The notes beneath the pieces were generated by a model. The model made no database searches and was not told where the DNA came from. It worked only from the letters and a program-made list of their open reading frames with translations. Shown here in pieces: positions 55,072 to 64,000 of a DNA stretch of 64,000 nt. Source of the stretch: Peptostreptococcus sp. D1 (lineage in GTDB: Bacteria; Bacillota; Clostridia; Peptostreptococcales; Peptostreptococcaceae). Location: assembly GCF_900112955.1 (NCBI RefSeq), contig NZ_FONP01000009.1, forward strand, positions 1 to 64,000. The letters run 5' to 3'. The stretch's first letter is position 1; every line of letters starts with the position of its first letter. A program made the position numbers and the translations under genes.

Positions 55072-57582
55072 CTACCATTCCTCTCTTACAATATCCCAAG
55101 AGAAAAGAACTGCTATCAGACTCATAAATACATACACCAAAAATATTAATATTATTTGATTTAGTGGTATACCAACATCCATAGTTTTAGTGAATCCAGA
55201 TGCTATCAAATCCTTATTTATACTTACCACCTTATTTACATGATAGATAGAAGCTAATATCGAAGAAATCAATGCAGAGATTATTCCATAATGAAGTGCT
55301 TCTATAAAATCAATTTTCTGTCTTACCTTCTTTGTCATTCCAATATATCTATAAATTTTTACTTCTTCACGTCTATTAATAAGATTACTTCTCATAATAA
55401 ATATGAAATTTACAGTTGCAAGAATCAAAATCAACACTTGATAGACAATATTAAGCCTTGCTTCACTCTTTAGGTATGAGCCAAAAAATTTCATGTCTTC
55501 CCCTTTACCTCCAATTGAAGTAACATAATTATCAAGTAATGTTTTCTCCAAAAAATCATTCAAGCTATTCACATCACCATTTTTCGTTGTAATAAATACC
55601 TTGTTGTATTTCTCTGCACCTGTTATTTTTTTATAATCATCTTCTCGAATAATAATTTGTCCACCTCTTACTCCGACACTTCCATCCTGCGAAGACGCAT
55701 ATTTTTTATCCATAATTCCACTAACTGTAACTTCTACCTCAGTGAAATTTGCAAGCTCATTGTCTACTGATGGAATTTTTATTTTCAATTTATCACCGAT
55801 AGTTATCCTCTTTAAAACACTCAGATCGAAATTTCCATCTATTTTTGAATATACATTATTGACAAATAAGCAATGGATATCACCAATATTATCTCCGACA
55901 ATGTTTTTTCCCTCACTGATAAATGATTTTCTATCCTGTAGCATCTTATCAGAATAACCTCTGACTGCAAGTGGGTATTCAAGATTAATATCGTTTAATC
56001 CGTACATTTTTTTGTATCTTTCATTTATATTGCTATTGTTATCTACAAGGAACGCATCATTTGAATAGAAATTCGATTCAACTTTATCTATATCCTTATA
56101 TTGATATATTTTTTCCATTACCCCATCATCTATTGTATAGAAAAGCGAATCTGTACCATTGATACTTCCAGAGAGAGTCTTATCCACAGTACCATATGAC
56201 ATTCCCCAAATACCACCTGAAACGCCTCTGTTGATGCTTTCAGTTAGAAACTCTGAAGAAGAAAAATTCAAGATAAACATATACCCTACAAGAACAATAG
56301 TAAATATTGTTACTACTGTTCTGGACTTTCTTCTAAGTATATTGCTCCATACAATTTTATATTTAATATTTACATTTCTAACAAGCTTAACCATTTTACT
56401 TTTATTTAGAGCTGAATTGTCCTTGCTATCGTCTATAAGCTCGATAATTGTCCTTTTTACAACTTTCTTATTCAATAACAGATAGCTTATATACAGGGTA
56501 ATTACATTCATGATAAAGACAATCAGAATAAATATTGGTTTTATTGCTAGCTGAGCATTTTCTTTGTATACAAATTTTATTCCAATAAATGAACACAAAA
56601 TTCCCAGTAAAATTCCGACCGTAGTTCCAACAATCCAAAACAAGTTCAAGTATGACTTGACGAATTTTTTTGTTTGTTTCCTTGACATACCAAAGCTTCT
56701 AAGAGTTCCAATTTCAGAGCTCATTTCAGAAATAATAATGCTAAAAATATTATACACAATCAACATTGAAACAAACAACAATAGCAGCATACTAATTATG
56801 CTCTCTTTTTGATATTTAGATCTAAGCTTAAGCATTTCTATGGAACTAATAAAGTCATTTTTTCTAATATTATCCCATCCCATTTTTAATTTACTCTGTA
56901 AGGTTTCTATATATTGTGTAACATTCTCGCTATTCTTTAAAAATATTACTCCATCATAAATTGAGCCTTTTCCCTGATTATCGCCTCCAGTAAATGCTTT
57001 AAATTTTACACCACCAGTGGATACTGTAATATCATCATAGTACTTTGTAGATTTTGTCAAATATCCAACTATTATATATTTTTTATCAACAGAATCCATT
57101 ACATTCTTGTTGTTTATAATTTTTTTATCAATCTCTAACATGGTTATTTCTTTTCCAATTGGATCGTCTATTTTCATATTATCTATAGCTTTTTTCTCAA
57201 TAATTATTTCATTTTCATTTTTAGGATATGAGCCAACCAGTTTATATTTAAGAGAATCAATATACTCTTTGTTGTATTGATATTTACTTAATTTTATGCC
57301 TGACTTTCTGTAAATTGATGAATTTAACTTCTGAGCATAAGCCATTTTAGAAATATTACTTTCACCGCCAAGCTTAGCAATATCGGATAATTTGATATTA
57401 TCAAACGAAATATCATAGCTTCCATTTATGTTTCTCGATTCATTTATTTGAGATTCATAGCCAGACTCCCTAATAGTATTAACGCTAAAAAACAATACCG
57501 TACCGACAATTATACTTGCCAAAAGTGCGGCAGTCTTATTTTTATTTTTCAAAAAAAATTGAAAACACAATCTATACATCAT
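55072..57582 (-). CDS. FtsX-type ABC permease
   Basis: The 836-residue membrane protein has one N-terminal transmembrane helix (about 17-37), a large extracellular domain, an FtsX block of three helices (about 260-370), then a repeat of the arrangement (helix at about 425, extracellular domain, helices at about 690-830). It is the 'duplicated FtsX' architecture seen in BceB-like and lantibiotic-resistance permeases, though it is longer than BceB. It forms a transporter with the ATPase encoded next. The start has AAAGGAGTG upstream. Confidence 0.9.
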   Translation of the reverse strand: MMYRLCFQFFLKNKNKTAALLASIIVGTVLFFSVNTIRESGYESQINESRNINGSYDISFDNIKLSDIAKLGGESNISKMAYAQKLNSSIYRKSGIKLSKYQYNKEYIDSLKYKLVGSYPKNENEIIIEKKAIDNMKIDDPIGKEITMLEIDKKIINNKNVMDSVDKKYIIVGYLTKSTKYYDDITVSTGGVKFKAFTGGDNQGKGSIYDGVIFLKNSENVTQYIETLQSKLKMGWDNIRKNDFISSIEMLKLRSKYQKESIISMLLLLFVSMLIVYNIFSIIISEMSSEIGTLRSFGMSRKQTKKFVKSYLNLFWIVGTTVGILLGILCSFIGIKFVYKENAQLAIKPIFILIVFIMNVITLYISYLLLNKKVVKRTIIELIDDSKDNSALNKSKMVKLVRNVNIKYKIVWSNILRRKSRTVVTIFTIVLVGYMFILNFSSSEFLTESINRGVSGGIWGMSYGTVDKTLSGSINGTDSLFYTIDDGVMEKIYQYKDIDKVESNFYSNDAFLVDNNSNINERYKKMYGLNDINLEYPLAVRGYSDKMLQDRKSFISEGKNIVGDNIGDIHCLFVNNVYSKIDGNFDLSVLKRITIGDKLKIKIPSVDNELANFTEVEVTVSGIMDKKYASSQDGSVGVRGGQIIIREDDYKKITGAEKYNKVFITTKNGDVNSLNDFLEKTLLDNYVTSIGGKGEDMKFFGSYLKSEARLNIVYQVLILILATVNFIFIMRSNLINRREEVKIYRYIGMTKKVRQKIDFIEALHYGIISALISSILASIYHVNKVVSINKDLIASGFTKTMDVGIPLNQIILIFLVYVFMSLIAVLFSWDIVREEW

Positions 57583-57622
57583 TATTCACTCCTTTAACTC
57601 CCATCTTAGTTTTAACACTTCT

Positions 57623-57651
57623 ATCTTATAAGAAATATTTCATACAATCAA
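57623..57651 (-). promoter_or_regulatory. Promoter of the FtsX/LolD/ABC exporter operon
   Basis: On the minus strand TTGATT (57651-57646) and TAAGAT (57628-57623) are 17 bp apart, 40 bp before the permease start. The flanking bases toward the divergent gene hold AT-rich repeats (CATAATTTACATAATT) that could bind a regulator. Confidence 0.65.
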
Positions 57652-57769
57652 TACATATATATTTTTTTTATAAAAAAATAATAAATAATATACATAATTT
57701 ACATAATTATCAAACTATGCTAAAATTATGACTATAAATAGATTCATGCGAAGGAGAGATTATATTGAT

Positions 57770-58897
57770 ATGAGGAACAACTGTATTTCATCAAAAAATA
57801 TTAATTTAAATAGTATTCAAGACGCATACAAAGACTTTCTAAATGACCCTATTCTTACAAAAAGAAACTCTTTATTGATTGAACTTTCTAATATAATCAA
57901 AAACAATGACATAAAAGAAGAAACTGTAAATGAATTCCTAGCACATTCTTATAGCCTTATCGACTACATGAGTCAATATGACGCAAAAATTAGTAAATGC
58001 ATAATAGATATTTCAAATAATTCTGAATCATCTACGGAAGTTGTCTCGTATCTATCATGTATATTAAATAAACACAGAATTTGGAAAAGGAGTTTAAAAA
58101 ATATCAATTACATATTTGAGAACCTTGACAATATATATAACGTCAAAATGCCAAAATATAAGAGTATTCATTACTTGAAATTCTCATCTACAGAGCTAAT
58201 CAATGACTTCCCAAATATGTATTATTATAAAAATTACGATATCAATAAAATCCTAAGCACCACAATAATGCCGAATGATTTATCAACAGATATGTCTGAT
58301 GGTATCAGCTCATTCGATTTATTGATATTAAGAGCAATATTTTCTTTTTATGACAATAATATATTTGTTATTTCATATAAAAACCTGAGTAAGTATATAT
58401 CCTTCTCTAACAGCTATATTATCACAGATAATCTGCTAAAAAAGGTTAAATCATCAGTGAGAAAATTGTTAAATACAAATGTCTTGATACGTGATAATTT
58501 ATACAATCACGTCTATGTTGAGAAATTAATATATGCAATAGATAATGAATACGGCTTTATCGTTCTTCAAGAAATTCCAATATATAGCTTTTCAATTGAA
58601 CACAATCTATACACAAAGCTCAATTATAAATTTTTTGATTGCCCTGTCTCAATGACAGACTTAAACATCGCAATCAGAGAATACTTGATTTACCAGCTAG
58701 TTAATATAGGTGAGGGTACTGATATCTTTTTTGAAGATTTTTACTCAAATATCAAAATAACAGATACCCAAATGAAAAAAAAGAGTCGAGAGGTTGTTAT
58801 TAGAATATTAGATTATTGGAAAAATAATAATTTGATTTATAATTATTCGATAAACAAGCTTCAAAATAAGTATATAAGCTTTAGTTTTTTTAGATAA
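57770..58897 (+). CDS. Protein of unknown function, divergent from the ABC operon
   Basis: I do not recognise this protein of about 375 residues. It is very rich in Asn, Ile, Ser and Tyr and has no signal peptide or membrane helix. Residues about 190-375 have a helix-strand pattern (FDLLILRAIFSFYDNNIFVISYKNLSKYI, then VVIRILDYWKNNNLIYNYS) compatible with two winged-helix-like domains. This is found in plasmid or phage replication and regulatory proteins. AAGGAG lies 13 bases before ATG 57770; an in-frame ATG at 57746 overlaps it. Its position suggests a regulator of the neighbouring operon, but this is a guess. Confidence 0.55.
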   Translation: MRNNCISSKNINLNSIQDAYKDFLNDPILTKRNSLLIELSNIIKNNDIKEETVNEFLAHSYSLIDYMSQYDAKISKCIIDISNNSESSTEVVSYLSCILNKHRIWKRSLKNINYIFENLDNIYNVKMPKYKSIHYLKFSSTELINDFPNMYYYKNYDINKILSTTIMPNDLSTDMSDGISSFDLLILRAIFSFYDNNIFVISYKNLSKYISFSNSYIITDNLLKKVKSSVRKLLNTNVLIRDNLYNHVYVEKLIYAIDNEYGFIVLQEIPIYSFSIEHNLYTKLNYKFFDCPVSMTDLNIAIREYLIYQLVNIGEGTDIFFEDFYSNIKITDTQMKKKSREVVIRILDYWKNNNLIYNYSINKLQNKYISFSFFR

Positions 58898-58900
58898 AAA

Positions 58901-58939
58901 TACACTACAGTACCAAGTGTAGCGCGATACTGTAGTGTA
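58901..58939 (-). terminator. Terminator between the unknown gene and the DUF2974 gene
   Basis: Perfect 12-bp arms TACACTACAGTA (58901-58912) and TACTGTAGTGTA (58928-58939) are followed leftward by TTTTTATCTAAAAAAAC. The genes on both sides converge on it. Confidence 0.8.
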
Positions 58940-58999
58940 AAATATTCCTTCATTCATCAACTGCTATCTCTAGCATCACAAAAAAGCTACACACTCCAA

Positions 59000-60157
59000 T
59001 CACTTTCTGTCAAAACGTATTTTTCTCCCTTTGCTTTTTAACAGAATACTTTTTTTCTTTTTTGTTCTCATTTCAAAATCTGTCTTTAGAAATAGGCTAA
59101 AAATGCTAGACAGCTGATCTCTTCTCTTCGGTTCCAAGCTAGACATTTCTTTAATTATTTTAATAGCTGACTTTAGCTTCTTATTTGTTATATCACCAGT
59201 TCTCACAGCGTTTGTTGAATTTTTTATTATCTCGTAAAACTCATCTACAAAGATTACTCTTTCCTCATGCGATAGATTTTCCAGCCATGTCTTAAGAGTA
59301 ATATCAATTCTATTTGATTCATCAGACAATTTTTTAGCTCTCACAAATGATTTTCCGACCACCCTCCAATTCATCCCATTATGCTGAATAAATCCATTAT
59401 TTCCGATAGCCTCGATGACGGAATACTTTTCATTATCGTACATCAAAATACCCACAACAGAGTCCACCGGAAGTATTTTACTGACCTTTTTTACAGTATC
59501 CTGATAAGCCTCCGATTCAATCATTTCCTTGGAAAATCCCGGTCCATCATTATTGAAAACACACCTTATTCTTTTCCTATCCTTCGTTGATAGCCCTACT
59601 ACGGAATAAACAGCAAAATTACCTCCCTTCGAGTGTCCACCGACATATATATTTTTATAAGAGTTATTTTCTATTATTCTTTTTAAATATTTAGCAGATT
59701 CTACTTGTCCGAATACCGGTGTCGAAAAGCTCATATTAAAATCTTCCTTGAATCCCAGTATTGTGTCATCTGTTCCCCTGAAAGCTACAAAGATATTATC
59801 TTCATCAATCACAAAACACATCGCACAAAACTGACTCTGATTTATTTCATCATATTTGCTGATATATTCAGTCAGGATAATATCCTTAAACCTCTCAGAT
59901 TTAGCTGCCTTTCTCAGTAGGTTTTCAACCATAACTATCATATCTGAGTAGGACTTTTCCTTTTGAAGCTTTGAATCATCCATTCCCTTTGATGCAAAAT
60001 ATTTCCTTGACAGCTCCTTTATAGATATTCCATTTTTAGGTGCTCCAAAATTCAAATATGACAACATGGAAAATATCAAATTATCTACTTCATTTAATCT
60101 ATCAACCTGAAACGTAATATCGCCTCTCCACGTCATATAATCTAGTACACTTGACAT
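59000..60157 (-). CDS. Mbeg1-like (DUF2974) alpha/beta hydrolase
   Basis: The 385-residue protein has the N-terminal MSSVLDYMTWRGDITF typical of the Mbeg1-like/DUF2974 group. The nucleophile elbow GGHSKGGNFAVY puts the serine at about residue 174. An aspartate (PVDSVVGIL) and a histidine further on could complete the triad. FVAFRGTDDT is the lipase-like strand before it. The C-terminal 60 residues are highly basic (KKKKSILLKSKGRKIRFDRK). No signal peptide is seen. It is probably an intracellular lipase or esterase; the substrate is unknown. Confidence 0.85.
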   Translation of the reverse strand: MSSVLDYMTWRGDITFQVDRLNEVDNLIFSMLSYLNFGAPKNGISIKELSRKYFASKGMDDSKLQKEKSYSDMIVMVENLLRKAAKSERFKDIILTEYISKYDEINQSQFCAMCFVIDEDNIFVAFRGTDDTILGFKEDFNMSFSTPVFGQVESAKYLKRIIENNSYKNIYVGGHSKGGNFAVYSVVGLSTKDRKRIRCVFNNDGPGFSKEMIESEAYQDTVKKVSKILPVDSVVGILMYDNEKYSVIEAIGNNGFIQHNGMNWRVVGKSFVRAKKLSDESNRIDITLKTWLENLSHEERVIFVDEFYEIIKNSTNAVRTGDITNKKLKSAIKIIKEMSSLEPKRRDQLSSIFSLFLKTDFEMRTKKKKSILLKSKGRKIRFDRK

Positions 60158-60475
60158 TAATTCACCTCATTTCATCATCTATCACAAAACTCCAGCCAAA
60201 AAATTACTACCTATTATACCGAAGCCATTACTTATTAACTAATATTATAATACTTAAATGCTCATTTTTTCAACTAGTTCCAGTCTTATTGTTATGTATA
60301 TACAAGTATTTCATACCCTCTTATTATAGTTATTTACAATACTTATTATACGTATAATAGTTTTTATCTATACTATGCTTATTCTCTCTCATTCATATAT
60401 ATTTTTCTTTATGTTTAATATATAATGATGTTGATAGAAAAAAATTAATTTAATAAAAATTGGGAGGTAATATTA
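60158..60475. other. AT-rich intergenic region upstream of the rhodanese gene
   Basis: A TATAAT at 60421-60426, about 50 bp before the rhodanese start, is the likely -10 box; no good -35 box is present. I see no gene, repeat or RNA in the rest. Confidence 0.5.
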
Positions 60476-61237
60476 ATGAAATTAAAAAATTCTAAGTATT
60501 TACTACTTGCACTTTTAGTTGCATCATCTGTAGGTCTATCTGCATGTGGTCAGAAAGCTGAGGAAAAGGCTAATACTCAGACTGAAGAAAAAGCTGGGGA
60601 AACTAAGGCTGCCGAAGTAAAAGCAATGAAGGGTGATGAATTGGCTAAGATCGAAGCTGACAAAAAGGAAAAGGAAAACTATCTTGTAATTGACGTAAGA
60701 TCTCCTGAAGAGTATAAGGCTGGTCATCTTAAATTTGCCATCAATATGCCAATAGATACTTTTGAGGCTGACTACAAGAAAATAGAAGCTTTCAAAGACA
60801 AAGACGTAGTTCTATACTGCAATTCTGGTAAAAAGAGTGCAAAGGCTGCTGAAGTTCTTGTAAACAATGGATTCCAAAAAGTTTACAATGCTGACGGAGT
60901 AAAGCAATTTAAATACGAGCTTGTAACTTTTGAAAGTAAAATGGGCGCTGATTTCATTCAGGATATAAAGGGAGGAAAAGCTGGTCTTGTTATAGATGCC
61001 AGAGAAGCAAAAGACTTTGAGGCTGGCTCTTTTGATAAGGCTGTTAATATAATGCCTGATGATTTTGAGTCTAAGAAAAGCTCACTTCCAACAGATAAGA
61101 ATGCAGCAATATACGTATTCTGCTATTCTGGAAACAAATCTGCAACAGTTGCTGAAAGCTTGACAAAGGAAGGATACACTAATGTAGTTAACTCATTAGA
61201 TGGAACAAAGGAAATAGATTTCGGATTCAGTAAATAA
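60476..61237 (+). CDS. Lipoprotein with two rhodanese domains
   Basis: The 253-residue protein has a lipoprotein signal (LLALLVASSVGLSAC, lipobox LSAC with Cys at 24) and a charged linker. Two rhodanese (sulfurtransferase) domains follow. The first has VIDVRSPEEYKAGHLK and active-site loop YCNSGKKSA. The second has VIDAREAKDFEAGSFDKA and loop FCYSGNKSA. Both keep the catalytic cysteine. It should be anchored on the outer face of the membrane and handle persulfide sulfur. The start has TTGGGAGGT upstream. It stands alone. Confidence 0.9.
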   Translation: MKLKNSKYLLLALLVASSVGLSACGQKAEEKANTQTEEKAGETKAAEVKAMKGDELAKIEADKKEKENYLVIDVRSPEEYKAGHLKFAINMPIDTFEADYKKIEAFKDKDVVLYCNSGKKSAKAAEVLVNNGFQKVYNADGVKQFKYELVTFESKMGADFIQDIKGGKAGLVIDAREAKDFEAGSFDKAVNIMPDDFESKKSSLPTDKNAAIYVFCYSGNKSATVAESLTKEGYTNVVNSLDGTKEIDFGFSK

Positions 61238-61287
61238 TTAGTGTTTATAATTAATGCATGTCAAGGGACTAACTCGTAAAAGTCCCA

Positions 61288-61345
61288 AATAAAAGGCATA
61301 CCCACATTCTCCACGTATAAAAATGAATGTAGGGTATGCTTTTTA
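61288..61345. terminator. Bidirectional terminator between rhodanese and GNAT genes
   Basis: AAAAGGCATACCC-CATTCT pairs with GAATGTAGGGTATGCTTTTT. A smaller GGGACT/AGTCCC hairpin lies just before it, near 61265-61286. Confidence 0.75.
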
Positions 61346-61350
61346 TTATA

Positions 61351-61803
61351 TCATTTTGTCGGTTTATCAAGTATCATCTGATTATATTCAAGAGGCTCAA
61401 ACCCTAATTCTCTATACAATTTTTTCGCTCTTACATTGTAAGGAGAAACCTCCAATCTAAATCTTGAAGCATTTTTAAATTCATTCATAATATATTTGAA
61501 ATATGCTCTTGCAATTCCTCTACTTCTATAATCTGGACAAATATACAAATCCTCTAGTTGAACATTTATTCCAGCAACTTCGGAGGTGTAGTAAGTAGTT
61601 ACCACACCGAACCCTACTAAATTACCCGAATAATGTACCTCATATCCATTTACAGAGAATTTTTTTGACATTATGTCATCTAATAATCTCCTTATTATTT
61701 TTGTATCTATGGGATGGTCTACGGCGTCAGATCTATAAAATTCAACCATCATATCATATAGCTTATCGTAATTATCATCTTGATACTCATAAAATTCTAT
61801 CAT
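61351..61803 (-). CDS. GNAT-family N-acetyltransferase
   Basis: The protein of about 150 residues has the GNAT core. GFGVVTTYYTSEVAGINVQLEDLYICPDYRSRGIARAYFKYI contains the acetyl-CoA loop (RSRGIA), followed by RLEVSPYNVRAKKLYRELGFEPL. It transfers acetyl from acetyl-CoA to an unidentified amine. ATG 61803 has TGGGAGAA upstream; the frame continues 12 codons further without one. Confidence 0.87.
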   Translation of the reverse strand: MIEFYEYQDDNYDKLYDMMVEFYRSDAVDHPIDTKIIRRLLDDIMSKKFSVNGYEVHYSGNLVGFGVVTTYYTSEVAGINVQLEDLYICPDYRSRGIARAYFKYIMNEFKNASRFRLEVSPYNVRAKKLYRELGFEPLEYNQMILDKPTK

Positions 61804-61831
61804 AAATATTCTCCCAAAGCTCCTAACATAT

Positions 61832-61864
61832 AAAGGCACCTAAGAGCTGTCCTAGGTGCCTTAC
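61832..61864 (-). terminator. rpoC terminator
   Basis: AAGGCACCTA pairs with TAGGTGCCTT around a short internal AGAGCTGTCC. It lies about 20 bp beyond the rpoC stop. Confidence 0.75.
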
Positions 61865-61884
61865 AAAAGCTAAATTAGATTTTA

Positions 61885-64000
61885 TTAAGCCTGTTCAGCT
61901 TCTTCAATCTCAATTTCTTCTTTTTCAATAGCAATATTTCTGTACTTCTTCATTCCAGTACCTGCTGGAATTAGCTTACCAAGAATTACATTTTCTTTTA
62001 GACCAATCAAATGGTCTTCTTTACCCTTGATTGCTGCATCTGTTAATACTCTAGTAGTTTCCTGGAATGAGGCTGCTGATAAGAATGACTCAGTAGCAAG
62101 AGACGCCTTTGTTATACCAAGCAATACTCTCTTTGCAGTGGCAGGTCTTTCTCCTCTTTCTTCAGCCATTGCATTGCTCCTATTGTAGTTGAGTACATCT
62201 TCATATCCACCTGGCAATAAATCAGTATCACCTGGATCCTCAACCTTAACCTTTGAAAGCATCTGTCTAACTATGACCTCTATATGCTTGTCATTGATAT
62301 CAACCCCTTGAAGTCTATAAACTCTTTGAACTTCCTTTACTATATAATCCTGTACTCCACCAATTCCATTTACTCTGATTATATCATGTGGATTGATAGA
62401 TCCTTGCGTAATAGGTTCTCCAGCCTTTATGAAAGCACCGTTTTTTACTCTGATTCTAGAACCATATGGTATCTGATATACTTCTGATTCGCCAGCTTCA
62501 GGAGTTACGATAACTTCTTTTCTCTTTCCAGCTTCGTCTATTTCAACTGTACCAGTGATTTCCGATATAATAGCAAGCCCCTTTGGTTTACGAGCTTCGA
62601 AAAGCTCCTCAACTCTAGGAAGCCCCTGTGTAATATCTCCGCCGGCAACCCCACCTGTATGGAAAGTACGCATTGTAAGCTGTGTACCCGGCTCACCAAT
62701 TGACTGCGCTGCTATAATACCTACTGCCTCACCAATATTTACTGGCTTACCTGTTGCAAGATTTCTACCGTAACACTTAGCACAAACACCGTGTTCAGTC
62801 TTACAATTCAATACAGTTCTAATTTTTATTGACTCGATTCCAGCATCTACAATTCTATCTGCATCATCTTCAAGAATCATTTGATCAGCACCTACTATTT
62901 CTTCACCTGTATTTGGATCTACAATTGGTTCAATAGTATATCTACCAATAATTCTATCTCTCAATTCTTCAATTACTTCATTTCCATCCTTAATTGCGAA
63001 AATTTCAGTAGTTTCAGTAGTTCCACAATCCATATCTCTCACGATAACGTCCTGACTTACGTCTACCAATCTTCTTGTCAAATATCCAGAGTCGGCAGTA
63101 CGAAGCGCTGTATCGGCAAGACCCTTTCTGGCACCATGAGAAGATGTAAAGTATTCCATAACTGAAAGACCCTCACGGAAGTTAGATTTAACTGGGATTT
63201 CCACTGTTTTACCAGAGGCATTCGCCATCAGACCACGCATACCTGCAAGCTGTCTAATCTGGTTTTTGGAACCTCTGGCTCCAGAGTGAGCCATGATAAA
63301 TATATTATTCATTCTGTCAAGACCATCCATCAGTGCATCTGTAACCTTGTCCGTAGTAGCTGTCCATGTTTCAATAACTTTTTCATATCTTTCATCGTTT
63401 GAAATAAGACCTCTTCTATAGGCTTTTTCATATTTATCTACTAAATCCTCTGCTTCCTTCAAGTAAGTATATTTCGCTTCTGGAATGTCCATATCTGCAA
63501 CTGCAACAGTTATTCCACCAACAGTCGAATACTTATATCCCATGCTCTTTACATAGTCAAGAAGCTCTGCAGTTTTTGTATTTCCATGCTTTCTAAAGCA
63601 CTTGTCAATTATCTTTCCTAATTTCTTTTTGTCAGCCAAGAAATCAACTTCCAAGCTAAAAGGATCCCTTTCTCTATCAACAAAGCCTAAATCCTGAGGT
63701 ATACCTTCATTGAATATAAATCTGCCAACTGTACTTTCTATCAATGAGCTTCTACCATCTGGCAATGTTTTTCTCATTTTAACCAAAGCGTGTAGCTCAA
63801 CCTTGTGATTAAAATATGAAAGCAGTAATTCATTATAATCCTTAAATATCGATCCAGTACCCTTTGCTCCTTCCTGAGCCTCTATGGTCAAATAATATGA
63901 ACCAAGAACCATATCCTGTGAAGGAGTGGTAATAGGTGCACCATCCTTTGGAGCAAGTATATTATTTACTGACAGCATCAAATATCTAGCTTCGGCCTGA
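61885..64000 (-). CDS. rpoC: RNA polymerase beta' subunit, C-terminal part
   Basis: About 705 codons of the 3' end are present. The gene continues past the right edge, where the frame reads [20 protein letters not shown], an internal conserved block. Visible landmarks are the trigger-loop region [17 protein letters not shown], the clamp zinc-site cysteines ([13 protein letters not shown]) and the C-terminal block [21 protein letters not shown]. It is part of the catalytic core of RNA polymerase. The GNAT gene follows 80 bp downstream. Confidence 0.97.
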   Translation of the reverse strand, partial: QAEARYLMLSVNNILAPKDGAPITTPSQDMVLGSYYLTIEAQEGAKGTGSIFKDYNELLLSYFNHKVELHALVKMRKTLPDGRSSLIESTVGRFIFNEGIPQDLGFVDRERDPFSLEVDFLADKKKLGKIIDKCFRKHGNTKTAELLDYVKSMGYKYSTVGGITVAVADMDIPEAKYTYLKEAEDLVDKYEKAYRRGLISNDERYEKVIETWTATTDKVTDALMDGLDRMNNIFIMAHSGARGSKNQIRQLAGMRGLMANASGKTVEIPVKSNFREGLSVMEYFTSSHGARKGLADTALRTADSGYLTRRLVDVSQDVIVRDMDCGTTETTEIFAIKDGNEVIEELRDRIIGRYTIEPIVDPNTGEEIVGADQMILEDDADRIVDAGIESIKIRTVLNCKTEHGVCAKCYGRNLATGKPVNIGEAVGIIAAQSIGEPGTQLTMRTFHTGGVAGGDITQGLPRVEELFEARKPKGLAIISEITGTVEIDEAGKRKEVIVTPEAGESEVYQIPYGSRIRVKNGAFIKAGEPITQGSINPHDIIRVNGIGGVQDYIVKEVQRVYRLQGVDINDKHIEVIVRQMLSKVKVEDPGDTDLLPGGYEDVLNYNRSNAMAEERGERPATAKRVLLGITKASLATESFLSAASFQETTRVLTDAAIKGKEDHLIGLKENVILGKLIPAGTGMKKYRNIAIEKEEIEIEEAEQA

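Overview
The window is low-GC DNA with Firmicute gene structure: AGGAGG-type ribosome binding sites, frequent TTG/GTG starts and a T-box on valS. Several genes point to an anaerobic member of the Clostridia, plausibly the Peptostreptococcaceae or a neighbouring family: a standalone [FeFe] hydrogenase, a surface protein with CWB2 cell-wall-binding repeats, ECF transporters and a free-standing rpsD. Species-level placement is not possible from the sequence alone. No tRNA, rRNA or CRISPR array was seen.

Region 1 (1-34,800) is mostly core chromosome. It starts with a cut-off secreted-protein gene, a (CTGT)n microsatellite and insertion-sequence debris. Then come yigZ-nadE, a CPBP membrane protease, an SPFH/ribbon-helix-helix pair, a CWB2 + NlpC/P60 wall hydrolase, a HEAT-repeat protein with a degenerate Nudix protein, rpsD with a structured leader, a cardiolipin synthase operon, two hflX-like GTPase genes in tandem, a D-Ala-D-Ala carboxypeptidase, a DUF4364 protein, folC, a GntR regulator with pepD, an ECF substrate-binding component, a second CPBP protein, valS under a T-box, a [FeFe] hydrogenase, an ABC-F protein, a class A penicillin-binding protein and a DEAD-box helicase.

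Region 2 (34,793-44,688) is one accessory unit. A divergent AraC-type regulator with a cysteine-rich N-terminus faces a seven-gene operon: two exporter-fold ABC half-transporters, a complete ECF module (S, T and a double ATPase), a SAM-dependent methyltransferase and a MATE pump. The combination suggests uptake of a complex small molecule such as heme or a metallophore, with a linked modification and efflux step. This is inference.

Region 3 (44,689-58,900) is a mobile-looking patch: an IS3-family transposase remnant, a giant LPXTG surface protein cut from its signal peptide by a one-base frameshift, inverted repeats upstream of it next to a serine recombinase gene, a small operator-controlled transcription unit, and an operon with an FtsX-type ABC transporter, a second ABC exporter, a 46-residue membrane peptide and what may be the stump of a subtilase gene. 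A divergent gene of unknown function borders that operon.

Region 4 (58,900-64,000) returns to chromosomal genes: an Mbeg1-like alpha/beta hydrolase, a double-rhodanese lipoprotein, a GNAT acetyltransferase and the 3' part of rpoC, which runs off the right edge.
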